Part shown: positions 45,064-53,641 of the stretch, piece after piece
How positions within the stretch are numbered: position 1 is the stretch's first letter
How the letters are laid out: each line of letters begins with the position of its first letter
Assembly (NCBI GenBank): GCA_016788045.1
Contig: JAEUTG010000012.1
Span: 1 to 64,000 of the forward strand
DNA: 64,000 bases
Origin: Bacteroidales bacterium
GTDB taxonomy: Bacteria > Bacteroidota > Bacteroidia > Bacteroidales > Lentimicrobiaceae
Reading direction: 5' to 3'
Position numbers and translations under genes: made by a program
The notes under the pieces: model-generated
Database searches by the model: none
The model's input: the letters and a program-made list of their open reading frames with translations, nothing else
Told to the model about the DNA's origin: nothing

Positions 45064-46305
45064 ATGAAAACTAAAACAACTACTCTCATCTTTTCACTTG
45101 CAGTAATCTGCACTCTCCTCGTTAACAAAAGTCAGGCACAAACCAGTGGATCCATCGAAATGGGGCCGCAGTATGCCAATGAGGTATTTTATTCTCTTAA
45201 AAACGGAGAAGTGAAATCCTCTCCCCGTTCACTATGGGACATTGCCTTCTATACCAATGCATTCAGTGCCGGGATCATCACAAACGATGGCGTCGGAGTG
45301 GAACTCTATTCCTATCCATGGACAGATGCCACAGGCTGGGATAGTTTTGATACCACTGGTTTCAGCACCTGGCCGCGCATGTACAACGATGCTTCTGATT
45401 TTGAAAACGGCTCATTCAACCGCAACCAGAAAGGACATCCCGACTATGGATGGGGTGTCTACAGCTCAACCACCCACGATGTGGTCGGCGACTCACTCTT
45501 CCTGATTAAAACTCCGGACGGGATTCTCAGAAAACTGAACATTGTACGCAAGTATTCAAGCCTGAACAAATACGAGATTCGTTTTGCCCTCATTGATGGC
45601 ACACAGGATCAAACTGTTATGCTTGAAGTAAACCCTCAGAATGACCGCATGTTTATGGCTTATTCCTTTGCCAACGGCATCGTTGACCGTGAGCCGGCCA
45701 GGGAGTCATGGGATATTCTGTTTACAAAGTACTATGCGGTTGTGCAGAATACCCCGTATCCTGTAGTCGGTGTGTTAACCAACAATGCCGATTCTGCAGT
45801 GAGGGTTGCCACCACGGACCCCAACTTTTCTGACTGGAGTTCACTTAATTTCGACAACGGGGACGATATCATCGGCCACGACTGGAAATACTTCGATATG
45901 GGCAGTTTTCAGTATGTGATTGTAGATACCCTCATGTATTTCATCAAGGATCAGGACGGCGCTGTGTACAAGCTGACATTCGACAGTTTCACCGGTTCCT
46001 CCACAGGCATTGCAACCTTCACTACCACTTTGTTATCAACACTATCAGTGTCAGACAATAAATTGACAGACATTGCGGTCTATCCGAACCCGGCCAGCAG
46101 GGTAATCAACATTGAATTGTTGCCTGGAAGCAGTTCAGGTACCGCCAGTCTTTATGACCTGAACGGACGACTGCTGAAAGAGCAGAGCCTCGGCTTGTCG
46201 GGCAAAACTACCCTGGATGTTGATGGACTGGCGACCGGTACCTACATTCTGAAAACCATAAGCAAGGGTTCGGTAGCCACACATAAAGTATCGGTTGTAA
46301 AATGA
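45064..46305 (+). CDS. HmuY-like heme-binding protein with T9SS sorting domain
   Basis: A 413-residue secreted protein. Signal peptide: MKTKTTTLIFSLAVICTLLV, cleavage near SQAQ. The body carries the HmuY-type features SPRSLWDIAFYTNAFSAG and ESWDILFTKYYAVVQN, and the DIIGHDWKYFDM segment. A C-terminal T9SS type A domain follows (DIAVYPNPASRVINIEL, GTYILKTIS, THKVSVVK). HmuY is known as a heme-binding hemophore in related Bacteroidota, so heme acquisition is the likely role, with surface anchoring or release through T9SS. Its stop overlaps the next gene's ATG (ATGA). Confidence 0.82.
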   Translation: MKTKTTTLIFSLAVICTLLVNKSQAQTSGSIEMGPQYANEVFYSLKNGEVKSSPRSLWDIAFYTNAFSAGIITNDGVGVELYSYPWTDATGWDSFDTTGFSTWPRMYNDASDFENGSFNRNQKGHPDYGWGVYSSTTHDVVGDSLFLIKTPDGILRKLNIVRKYSSLNKYEIRFALIDGTQDQTVMLEVNPQNDRMFMAYSFANGIVDREPARESWDILFTKYYAVVQNTPYPVVGVLTNNADSAVRVATTDPNFSDWSSLNFDNGDDIIGHDWKYFDMGSFQYVIVDTLMYFIKDQDGAVYKLTFDSFTGSSTGIATFTTTLLSTLSVSDNKLTDIAVYPNPASRVINIELLPGSSSGTASLYDLNGRLLKEQSLGLSGKTTLDVDGLATGTYILKTISKGSVATHKVSVVK

Positions 46306-48527
46306 GTTTGAAGGCATTTTCGGTAACTGCAGGCATATTCTTCCTGCTGTCTGTTATGGCAGCAGCACAGCAGGAAGGATTTCGCATAACAGATTCCCGC
46401 ACAGGGAAGCCGGTGGCTTATGCTCATGTAAAAATTGTTGAACTGGGCTCAGCAACTTCCCGCTTCTTTGTTTCCGATTTTGAAGGTTTGGTCAGGTACA
46501 CGCTGAGAGTGCCGGTGCAGGTTCAGGTCACCTACGTTGGCTATCAGGCATTGACCGACACCCTCCGGCCTGGCGATAAGCCACAACTGCAGTTGCTTCC
46601 TGAAGTCTTTTCCCTTGATGAAGTGGTGGTTACGGCACAATACAACCCCGGAAGTGCCGATAAGTCGTTGTACCGGGTAAATGTAATCAACCAGCTTCAG
46701 TTGCGCAGGGCAGCGGTTACCGATCTCACCAGCGTGCTGAGGAACCAGATGAATATCCGGTTCTCACAGGATGCATCCCTGGGTACTGGGATGAGTTTGC
46801 AGGGCCTTTCCGGGGAGCATGTAAAAATCCTGGTAGATGGAGTCCCCATTATCGGCCGTTTAAACGGGAGTGTGGATCTCAGTCAGGTGAATGTGCAGAA
46901 CGCCAGACAGATCGAAATTATTGAAGGGCCGATGTCGGTGATTTATGGCAGCAATGCCATGGCAGGTGTGATCAACATCATCACCAAAGAATTACCGGGC
47001 AAATCATTTGCAGCCAATGCCGGTACCTACCTTGAATCGGTTGGTAAAATAGATTTTAACGGAGGTTTCAGCCTGAGCAAAGGCAAGCATGCGGTCGGAC
47101 TTCAGGCTGCCCGTAACTTCTTCGCCGGCTATTCCCCTGTGGAAGACGGCAGAGAGAGTCTCTGGAAACCCAAAAGACAGGTGACCACCGATCTTGACTA
47201 CCGGTTGATGCTTAAAAAAGTGGTCGTGAATTCGAGGTTCAGCTTTTTCGATGAGCTGCTGCTGGTCAGAGGGGCAGCTTCTGCTCCCTACTATTACAAA
47301 GCATTCGACAACCATTTCGGAACCAGAAGGGTTACCGCCAAGGTTGATTTTGCGACCAAAAGCCCCAATCCCTTAACTGTGAGCAATTCACTGTCGATGT
47401 ATAACCGGGTGCGCACACTTTACTATAACGATCTTTCTGTTCCTGAAAAGTGGCCGCTTGAATATGATACCACCGGATTTGGTTCTTTTCTTTCAAGGGG
47501 AATGTATTCGCTCAGAACAAGCTCGGGAAAGCTGGGTTCGCAGTTCGGCTATGATGTTACCCACGAATGGGGTACCGGAGAACGGCTGGATAACAATAGT
47601 CACAACATTACCGATGTGGGTGTGTTTGCCACCTTCCAGTACACCCCGTTTGCATGGCTGGCTTTTCAGCCTGGCATGAGGTTAATATGGAACAACCGCT
47701 TCGAGGCTCCGCTGGTGTATGCCATGCACCTGAAAGCTGGTGCTTATAAGGGTTTTGTATTCCGGGCTTCCTATGCAAAAGGATTCCGTGCTCCGACACT
47801 TAAGGAGCTGTATATGTTGTTTGTGGATTCAAACCACGACATAAAAGGTAATCCGGAACTTAAGCCTGAATATTCAGAGAATTTTCAGTTTCAGGTGTCA
47901 CACCGCATTGAGAAAACCACCTATGCAACAGAAACTGAAGTAAAGTTTTTCTATAACAACATCCTTGATGAGATCAACCTGCTTCCGGTTCTGGGTGCTG
48001 AAAACGAGCTGCAATATACCTATTACAATGTAGATCAGACTAAAACCCTTGGCTATACAGCATCACTACGCAGTTCGCTCTATCCCATGTTTGACCTGAG
48101 GGTAGGCTGGGGTACCACTGGTACTATATCCGGCAATGAGGGTATTGATAAAAGTAAGTACTACTGGACCCCGGAAGCTGGGCTGGATGTTACCTGCCGG
48201 ATGGATGACATCGATCTGCACCTGACGGCTGCCTATAAATTTACCGGACGTACGCCTCTTCTTTACCTCACCGGAGAGGATCAGGTCACGGTTGCCTATC
48301 AGGAGTCCTATCATAACCTGGATTTCTCGGTACTGAAATCATTTTTCAATCAGCAGCTTGCTGTGAGTACCGGACTTCGAAACATCCTGGATGTAAAGAA
48401 TATTTTATCAACCGGTGCATCCGGAGGAATTCACAGTGAAGGAGGCAGTTCTGTGCCTGTAGCCTGGGGTAGAACTGTTTTTGTTAAAATTACTTATGCC
48501 TTTCAGAAAGATGAGAAAAAGAAATAG
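46302..48527 (+). CDS. TonB-dependent heme-type outer-membrane receptor
   Basis: A 741-residue receptor: signal peptide (cleaved near AAAQQ), carboxypeptidase-regulatory-like domain (about 24-105), plug (about 115-220, NVINQLQLRRAAVTDLTSVL, then GVPIIGRLNGSVDLSQVNV), and beta barrel. The barrel has GFRAPTLKELY and GNPELKPEYSE, equivalents of the FRAP and NPNL boxes of heme receptors. It is expected to import heme or a metal complex with energy from TonB. It overlaps the HmuY-like gene by 4 nt and precedes a second HmuY-like lipoprotein gene with overlapping ends. HmuR-like in context. Confidence 0.88.
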   Translation: MSLKAFSVTAGIFFLLSVMAAAQQEGFRITDSRTGKPVAYAHVKIVELGSATSRFFVSDFEGLVRYTLRVPVQVQVTYVGYQALTDTLRPGDKPQLQLLPEVFSLDEVVVTAQYNPGSADKSLYRVNVINQLQLRRAAVTDLTSVLRNQMNIRFSQDASLGTGMSLQGLSGEHVKILVDGVPIIGRLNGSVDLSQVNVQNARQIEIIEGPMSVIYGSNAMAGVINIITKELPGKSFAANAGTYLESVGKIDFNGGFSLSKGKHAVGLQAARNFFAGYSPVEDGRESLWKPKRQVTTDLDYRLMLKKVVVNSRFSFFDELLLVRGAASAPYYYKAFDNHFGTRRVTAKVDFATKSPNPLTVSNSLSMYNRVRTLYYNDLSVPEKWPLEYDTTGFGSFLSRGMYSLRTSSGKLGSQFGYDVTHEWGTGERLDNNSHNITDVGVFATFQYTPFAWLAFQPGMRLIWNNRFEAPLVYAMHLKAGAYKGFVFRASYAKGFRAPTLKELYMLFVDSNHDIKGNPELKPEYSENFQFQVSHRIEKTTYATETEVKFFYNNILDEINLLPVLGAENELQYTYYNVDQTKTLGYTASLRSSLYPMFDLRVGWGTTGTISGNEGIDKSKYYWTPEAGLDVTCRMDDIDLHLTAAYKFTGRTPLLYLTGEDQVTVAYQESYHNLDFSVLKSFFNQQLAVSTGLRNILDVKNILSTGASGGIHSEGGSSVPVAWGRTVFVKITYAFQKDEKKK

Positions 48528-49530
48528 CCTGGGTCTGCTTATGGTGCTTGGTTTGCTCACTTCCTGCTTTAAGGAAGACGAACAGGTGATCCCCGTTTCA
48601 CCCGGCGATGTTTCAGAAGTCGTGGTTGAAATGATGCCCGATTACAGTCTGCAGACCTACCTGAAGCTCTCCGAAGGTACGGTGGTGAGCACCAATAGTA
48701 AAGACAGCTGGGATCTGGGCCTTACCTGTGCTGAGGATGATTATACCCTGGTGCTGAACACCGCCCGTTTTATCAGCATTGCCCATACCGGTTCTGATGT
48801 TTTCGAAGTAAACTATACAACCGAAGGTTTTGAATGGACTTTTGACAGTTCTGACGGAAATCCTCAGTTGAATGCTGTCGGGAAGTGGTGGGAAGAGACT
48901 CCTGATGGGCCGGTAAGCCTCAACGAAGTGTTGCTGGTTGACAGAGGTCTTAACGCAGAAGGACTTCCGGCCGGTTACCTGAAAATTCAGCCCTCCATTG
49001 ATCCGGCTACCGGTAAAGTTCATGTCCGCATAGCGAAACTCAACGGAGCCGATGAGCGCACCTTTGAATTTACCCGGCAGGAAGGGCTGGAACTGGTGGT
49101 AATGTCTTTTGATACCGGTCAGCCTGAAACTCAGCCGGTTCCCCCTGCCGAAAGCTGGGATCTGTTGTTTACCCAATACACAACCATGCTGTTTACCGAT
49201 GAAGGGGAGGAATATCCTTACCTGGTAACCGGGGTGCTGATCAACGATACCCTGGTATCTGCCGTCATGGACTCCCTCACACCCTTTGAGCAGATAGACA
49301 GGGAGGTTGCTGAAAGCAGGGTTCTCTCCACGCGGCAGGATGTAATTGGTTACGAATGGAAAAGACTGAAAGGCGATGTTACTTCAGGTGATGTTACCTA
49401 CGAAGTGATTCCTGAAATGGTTTATATCATTAAAAATACAGATGGCTTTTATTTCAAACTGCGTTTTGTAGATTTTTACGACAATCAGGGCAGAAAAGGC
49501 TATCCAAAGTTTGAATATCAGCGGTTGTAA
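48511..49530 (+). CDS. HmuY-like lipoprotein
   Basis: A 339-residue lipoprotein (MRKRNSLGLLMVLGLLTSC with lipobox LTSC, then charged tether FKEDEQ). Its body aligns in layout with the T9SS HmuY-like protein upstream: DSWDLGLTCAED near the start, AESWDLLFTQYTTM in the middle and IGYEWKRLKGD near the end. It overlaps the end of the receptor gene by 17 nt, so it is coupled to it. An ATG at 48496 would add five residues; 48511 gives a standard lipoprotein signal. It likely holds heme or its complex at the cell surface. A terminator follows directly. Confidence 0.8.
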   Translation: MRKRNSLGLLMVLGLLTSCFKEDEQVIPVSPGDVSEVVVEMMPDYSLQTYLKLSEGTVVSTNSKDSWDLGLTCAEDDYTLVLNTARFISIAHTGSDVFEVNYTTEGFEWTFDSSDGNPQLNAVGKWWEETPDGPVSLNEVLLVDRGLNAEGLPAGYLKIQPSIDPATGKVHVRIAKLNGADERTFEFTRQEGLELVVMSFDTGQPETQPVPPAESWDLLFTQYTTMLFTDEGEEYPYLVTGVLINDTLVSAVMDSLTPFEQIDREVAESRVLSTRQDVIGYEWKRLKGDVTSGDVTYEVIPEMVYIIKNTDGFYFKLRFVDFYDNQGRKGYPKFEYQRL

Positions 49531-49556
49531 GCTGTTATTGTTTGTGGATTTGGTTG

Positions 49557-49590
49557 GAAAACCCGGTTGTGATTGGCCGGGTTTTCTTCT
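49557..49590 (+). terminator. Terminator of the heme operon
   Basis: GAAAACCCGG (49557-49566) pairs with CCGGGTTTTC (49577-49586) around a 10-nt loop, followed by TTCTTTT. Confidence 0.85.
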
Positions 49591-49842
49591 TTTAGTAAAA
49601 AGAATATTTTTCCAGGCCGTTTCACTCTCGCTCCGGATAATAACCCGGAATCCGGATCCCTGGAAAGCAGGCTGCATTGCCTGCTCCAGCCTGAAAAAGC
49701 TGCGTTCATCGACCTGAAACAGGAGCATCATTTATAGTCTCGGATGTTGATCCTGCCGGTAGTTTCCTTATTGTCGTGTAAAGTCGATATTGTGAACAAT
49801 TATTCAAGCAATAAGTCTGAGTCCACTCCGAGAACTGTTTTT

Positions 49843-50002
49843 TTGACACCAAACCACGAAAACACAAACCTGTCTGCTTGACGCAGTCAGGCAGGAACTC
49901 ACCAAGTTTATTGTAATGAAATACAATACTTTGTGTAAACCTGTCTGCCCTGTATGCTCCAGGCAGACAAGGCAGGTTGGTGTTCTGGTGACTTGGTGTC
50001 AA
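49843..50002. repeat. 160-bp imperfect inverted repeat between convergent genes
   Basis: Outer arms TTGACACCAA (49843-49852) and TTGGTGTCAA (49993-50002) are perfect; the match continues inward through CAC.A.AACAC.AACCTG to CCTGTCTGC/GCAGACAAGGCAGG. Two small CCTGTCTGC hairpins of the same kind as in the repeat islands lie inside (about 49869-49895 and 49940-49976). Confidence 0.72.
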
Positions 50003-50046
50003 ATATTCTTTTTTGACTTTTCGGAGCAGGCTCAAACTTTAAACCT

Positions 50047-50949
50047 TCACCCTTCCGGATCAAGATACCCGATGGCCAGGGCCTCCTGTTTGCGGTTTGC
50101 AGCCAGAAAACTCCGGATGATGAAATGAAGCTTTTCGGTTTTTGCCTCGAAGGTCAGCAGCTTGTTTTCCAGTATCGCTTTTACCTCAGGGAGGTCAGCG
50201 GCAGCATCCTTTTCTTTGCTGTCAGGTTCCCGCTCTGAAGATCCGAGTTTACCCAGCTCATTCCCTGTAAGTAACGGGCTGTTTCTGAGGATGAAAGGCA
50301 GGACGTCAATGCCAATAGCAGGTTTTGAAAGCGGTTTCTCCACTTCAAACAGCGCATTGCCATGGGCCCTGACGTAATAATCGCCCCCCATGCGTCCGAC
50401 CAGATCAAGGTCCGGCGTATGAATACCACCGGCAGGTGTAAGCACAGTGCCGGCAATGTGAACAAGCAGTACTTCGCAAACCACCAGGTTGGCAGCACCC
50501 CCACCGGAGCCGGTTTCAATAATTTCTCTGACCTTACACTCCCATTGAACCGGGGACTCACCCACGCGGAATGGCCTTACTTTTTCAGAACCAAGCATGG
50601 TAAATCCTGCTTTTTCAAACTCATTTACCCCTTTCGGAAATTCGGTGCTTGCCAGGTTGACCTGTTCCACCATGGCATAGGTAACCGCATTGATCACTAC
50701 TTCCGGCACCTCCTTCAGGTTGTTGAAAGTATCTTTGGTTGTGTTGTCACGCCCTTTGCGCGAAGGGCTGAAAATAATGGTACTAGGATTTACACCGAAG
50801 GCATTGAAAAAACTGAACGGAGCAAGATTGGGGTTGCCGTCGGCATCCACCGTGCTGGCGAAGGCAATGGGCCTGGGCGCTATCGCTCCCAGCATCAGAC
50901 GATGAAGGTCTGAATGAGCCATTTGGGAAGGGTCAAAGGTTTTGAACAT
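50047..50949 (-). CDS. Flavin reductase-like FMN-binding split-barrel protein
   Basis: A 300-residue protein of the flavin reductase/flavoredoxin family: RLMLGAIAPRPIAFASTVDA (about 20-39), NLAPFSFFNAFGV, SPSRKGRDNTTKDTFNN and GKPIGGG-type loops bind FMN. It sits beside the fahA gene on the same strand, a place where a flavin reductase-like gene is common in Bacteroidota tyrosine-degradation clusters; its partner oxygenase, if any, is not evident. I take the ATG at 50949 (MFKTFDPSQ) because the upstream start would be TTG. Confidence 0.82.
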   Translation of the reverse strand: MFKTFDPSQMAHSDLHRLMLGAIAPRPIAFASTVDADGNPNLAPFSFFNAFGVNPSTIIFSPSRKGRDNTTKDTFNNLKEVPEVVINAVTYAMVEQVNLASTEFPKGVNEFEKAGFTMLGSEKVRPFRVGESPVQWECKVREIIETGSGGGAANLVVCEVLLVHIAGTVLTPAGGIHTPDLDLVGRMGGDYYVRAHGNALFEVEKPLSKPAIGIDVLPFILRNSPLLTGNELGKLGSSEREPDSKEKDAAADLPEVKAILENKLLTFEAKTEKLHFIIRSFLAANRKQEALAIGYLDPEG

Positions 50950-51063
50950 AGGATTTTGTCGGCTCAAAGTGAAAAGCTCTGGTCAGTTAAAATCGGTTAT
51001 AATCCGGGTAATCAGTCATAACGCACAGATGCATCGGATCAGCAGCAGAAATCAGTCCGGTTT

Positions 51064-52329
51064 TTATGACCGGACCGGCAGAATGGTGGTCACACACTCT
51101 CCGAAACCTACCCTGAGATGTTCGTTTTCGGCATAGCCACGGATGATAACGGTATCGTTGTCATTCAGAAATTTACGTTCGGTTCCGTCGCTGAGGTGGA
51201 TGGGGTTCGCGCCACGCCAGGTAAGCTCCAGCATCGATCCGTAAGAACCGGGCTCCGGTCCGCTGATGGTACCTGAGGCGTAAAGATCGCCTGTAGTGAT
51301 GTTACAACCGTTGATGGTGTGATGCGCCAGCTGCTGACAGATGTTCCAGTACATGTGCCTGAAATTGGAGCGGCACACCAGGTTTTCAGTGCCCTGTTGC
51401 GGTTTTATCAGAACATCAAGCTGTATGTTGAAATTTCTGAGTCCGCTGGTTTTCAGGTACGGCAGTACTTCCGGATCCTGCACAGGGCCCTGAACCCTGA
51501 ATGGTTCCAGGGCTTCAAGGGTCACAATCCAGGGTGAAACCACCGAACCGAAGTTCTTCGATAAAAATGGCCCCAGGGGGACGTATTCCCATGATTGTAT
51601 GTCCCTGGCAGAAAGGTCATTGAACAGGAGAAAGCCAAAAATTCCCTCTTCTGCATCAGCAGCCGGAATACTGGTTCCCAGTTCGGTAGTTTTGCTGACC
51701 ACAAAAGCCACCTCCAGCTCGAAGTCAACCATGGCTGAAGGCCCGAAAACCGGTTTGTCAGCTCCTGCAGGGAGGGTCTGCCCCTTCGGACGGTGTATGT
51801 CGGTGCCGGATACCACAATGGAGGAGGCGCGCCCATGGTAACCGACCGGCAGGTGGCGCCAGTTGGGGAGCAGGGCGTTGGCCGGGTCACGGAACATCTT
51901 GCCTACATTTGTGGCATGCTCGATGCTCGAATAAAAATCAGTGTAATCGGTCACTTTCACCGGCATCAGCATCCTGATTCCGCTGATGTGATGAAGTGCT
52001 GTGGCCCTGATCGCAGTTAACAGGTCGTCATCGTTGTCTTTAAAAAAGCCTTCACCGAAAACCTCCTGAATCCTGTGTCGGATAGCAAGGTGAGCTTCCC
52101 GGCCCATTTCAATGAATTCATTGAGGGTATCCTTACTGAACACCCCTTCATAATCGAAATCCAGATCATCAAAAACATGCAACCATTCCAGTTTTTCAAG
52201 ATCTACTGCATAATCACCGATGCGGGAAACTGCATTTACCTTACCGGTCACAATTTCAGCAATGCCAAAAGGCAGGTTTTCAAGCGGGAAGTCGCTCTTT
52301 TCAGGGATTTCTATCCACGATTTCATCAT
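51064..52329 (-). CDS. fahA: Fumarylacetoacetase
   Basis: A 421-residue enzyme that cleaves fumarylacetoacetate to fumarate and acetoacetate, the last step of tyrosine degradation. Recognised from KSWIEIPEKSDFPLENLPFG, the VDFELEVAFVVSKT metal-binding strand, YGSMLELTWRGANPIHLSDG and the full family length. Mg/Ca and catalytic residues are kept as far as visible. Two adjacent Met codons (52329 and 52326) give an uncertain first residue. It lies in the same direction as the HPPD and HGD genes upstream, with a repeat between. Confidence 0.95.
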   Translation of the reverse strand: MMKSWIEIPEKSDFPLENLPFGIAEIVTGKVNAVSRIGDYAVDLEKLEWLHVFDDLDFDYEGVFSKDTLNEFIEMGREAHLAIRHRIQEVFGEGFFKDNDDDLLTAIRATALHHISGIRMLMPVKVTDYTDFYSSIEHATNVGKMFRDPANALLPNWRHLPVGYHGRASSIVVSGTDIHRPKGQTLPAGADKPVFGPSAMVDFELEVAFVVSKTTELGTSIPAADAEEGIFGFLLFNDLSARDIQSWEYVPLGPFLSKNFGSVVSPWIVTLEALEPFRVQGPVQDPEVLPYLKTSGLRNFNIQLDVLIKPQQGTENLVCRSNFRHMYWNICQQLAHHTINGCNITTGDLYASGTISGPEPGSYGSMLELTWRGANPIHLSDGTERKFLNDNDTVIIRGYAENEHLRVGFGECVTTILPVRS

Positions 52330-52353
52330 TTAAATTGAAGTCTAAAGTAAAAA

Positions 52354-52382
52354 GCCTGCCTGTTTGCCACAGGCAGACAGGT
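52354..52382. repeat. Short hairpin of the CCTGTCTGC family
   Basis: GCCTGCCTGTTTGCC and AGGCAGACAGG pair with a short loop, between fahA and the HPPD gene. It is related to the hairpins in the repeat islands. Confidence 0.6.
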
Positions 52383-52475
52383 CTATAGTAAAAAGTTTGG
52401 TAATAACTGAAGTTGGAAGTAAGAACCCTGAAACCTGAATCCAGCCTGGTCAGATCAGGCGGGCGCAATTTTCAG

Positions 52476-53570
52476 TTACAGTGTTCCTCGTTTAACCTGC
52501 TCCAGTTCAATGGATTCGAACAAAGCCTTGAAATTGCCTTTTCCAAAGGACTTCGCACCCTTCCGTTGAATGATTTCATAGAAAACAGTGGGACGGTCTT
52601 CAACCGGCTTGGTGAAAATCTGCAGCAGGTAGCCCTCATCGTCTCTGTCGACCAGAATTCCGAGCTTTTTGAGTGCCAGAATCTCTTCGTCAATTTTTCC
52701 GACACGGTTGAGCACCGAGTCGTAATACGCATCGGGAACCCTGAGGAACTCTATGCCACGCTTTCTGAGTTCGCCTACTGTGAAAAGGATGTCGTCGGTT
52801 GCCATTGCCACATGCTGCACTCCGGAACATCCGTAGAAGTCCAGGTATTCTTCCACCTGTGAGCGTTTTTTCCCTTCAGCCGGTTCGTTGATCGGAAACT
52901 TGATCCTGCCGTTGCTGTTGGTCATTACTTTGCTCATGAGGGCGGTGTATTCGGTGGAGATGTCTTTGTCGTCGAACGAGGCCAGCTGGGTGAATCCCAT
53001 GACCTGACCATAGAAGTCAACCCATTTGTTCATTTCATTCCAGCCAACATTTCCAACCATATGGTCAACATACTTCAAACCTGTGCCGGGAGTTTTGTAA
53101 TCAGGGTTCCAGGCTATGTAACCGGGCAGGAAGGGGCCGTTGTAATTCTTTCGCTCAATAAACACATGAACGGTTTCGCCATAGGTACAGATGCCTGAAC
53201 TCACCACTTCACCATGCTCATCTTTTTCTGTTTTCGGTTCAAAATATGATTTTGCACCCCTGGCCGTGGTTTCTTTCCACGACTTTCTGGCATCGTCAAC
53301 CCAGAGCGCCACCACTTTTACACCGTCACCGTGTTGCGTCTGGTGTCTTCCGATTTCGCTGTCGGGCACCAGCGAGGAGGTAAAAACAAACCTGATCTTG
53401 TCCTGAACCAGCACATACGAAGTGCGGTCTTTCAGTCCGGTCTCCAGTCCGGCATAGGCCAGCGGCTGAAACCCGAAGGCAGTCTGGTAGTAATAAGCTG
53501 CCTGTTTGGCATTGCCAACATAAAACTCTACATAATCGGTGCCGTTGATGGGCAGAAAATCTTCTTTCAT
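52476..53570 (-). CDS. hppD: 4-hydroxyphenylpyruvate dioxygenase
   Basis: A 364-residue Fe(II) enzyme that turns 4-hydroxyphenylpyruvate into homogentisate. Two VOC-type halves; iron ligands H170 (YVDHMVGNV), H253 (GVQHVAMATDD) and E332 (VFYEIIQRKG). SGICTYGETVHVFIER and the C-terminal GNFKALFESIELEQ are typical of the family. Length is typical. Transcribed with HGD upstream and FAH downstream, 70-150 bp gaps. Confidence 0.96.
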   Translation of the reverse strand: MKEDFLPINGTDYVEFYVGNAKQAAYYYQTAFGFQPLAYAGLETGLKDRTSYVLVQDKIRFVFTSSLVPDSEIGRHQTQHGDGVKVVALWVDDARKSWKETTARGAKSYFEPKTEKDEHGEVVSSGICTYGETVHVFIERKNYNGPFLPGYIAWNPDYKTPGTGLKYVDHMVGNVGWNEMNKWVDFYGQVMGFTQLASFDDKDISTEYTALMSKVMTNSNGRIKFPINEPAEGKKRSQVEEYLDFYGCSGVQHVAMATDDILFTVGELRKRGIEFLRVPDAYYDSVLNRVGKIDEEILALKKLGILVDRDDEGYLLQIFTKPVEDRPTVFYEIIQRKGAKSFGKGNFKALFESIELEQVKRGTL

Positions 53571-53641
53571 GATAAACGCTTGATTTAAATTATGTCTTTG
53601 ATGGTAAAGGATTTATTCCGGGTTTTCACTTTCAGGCCTGA

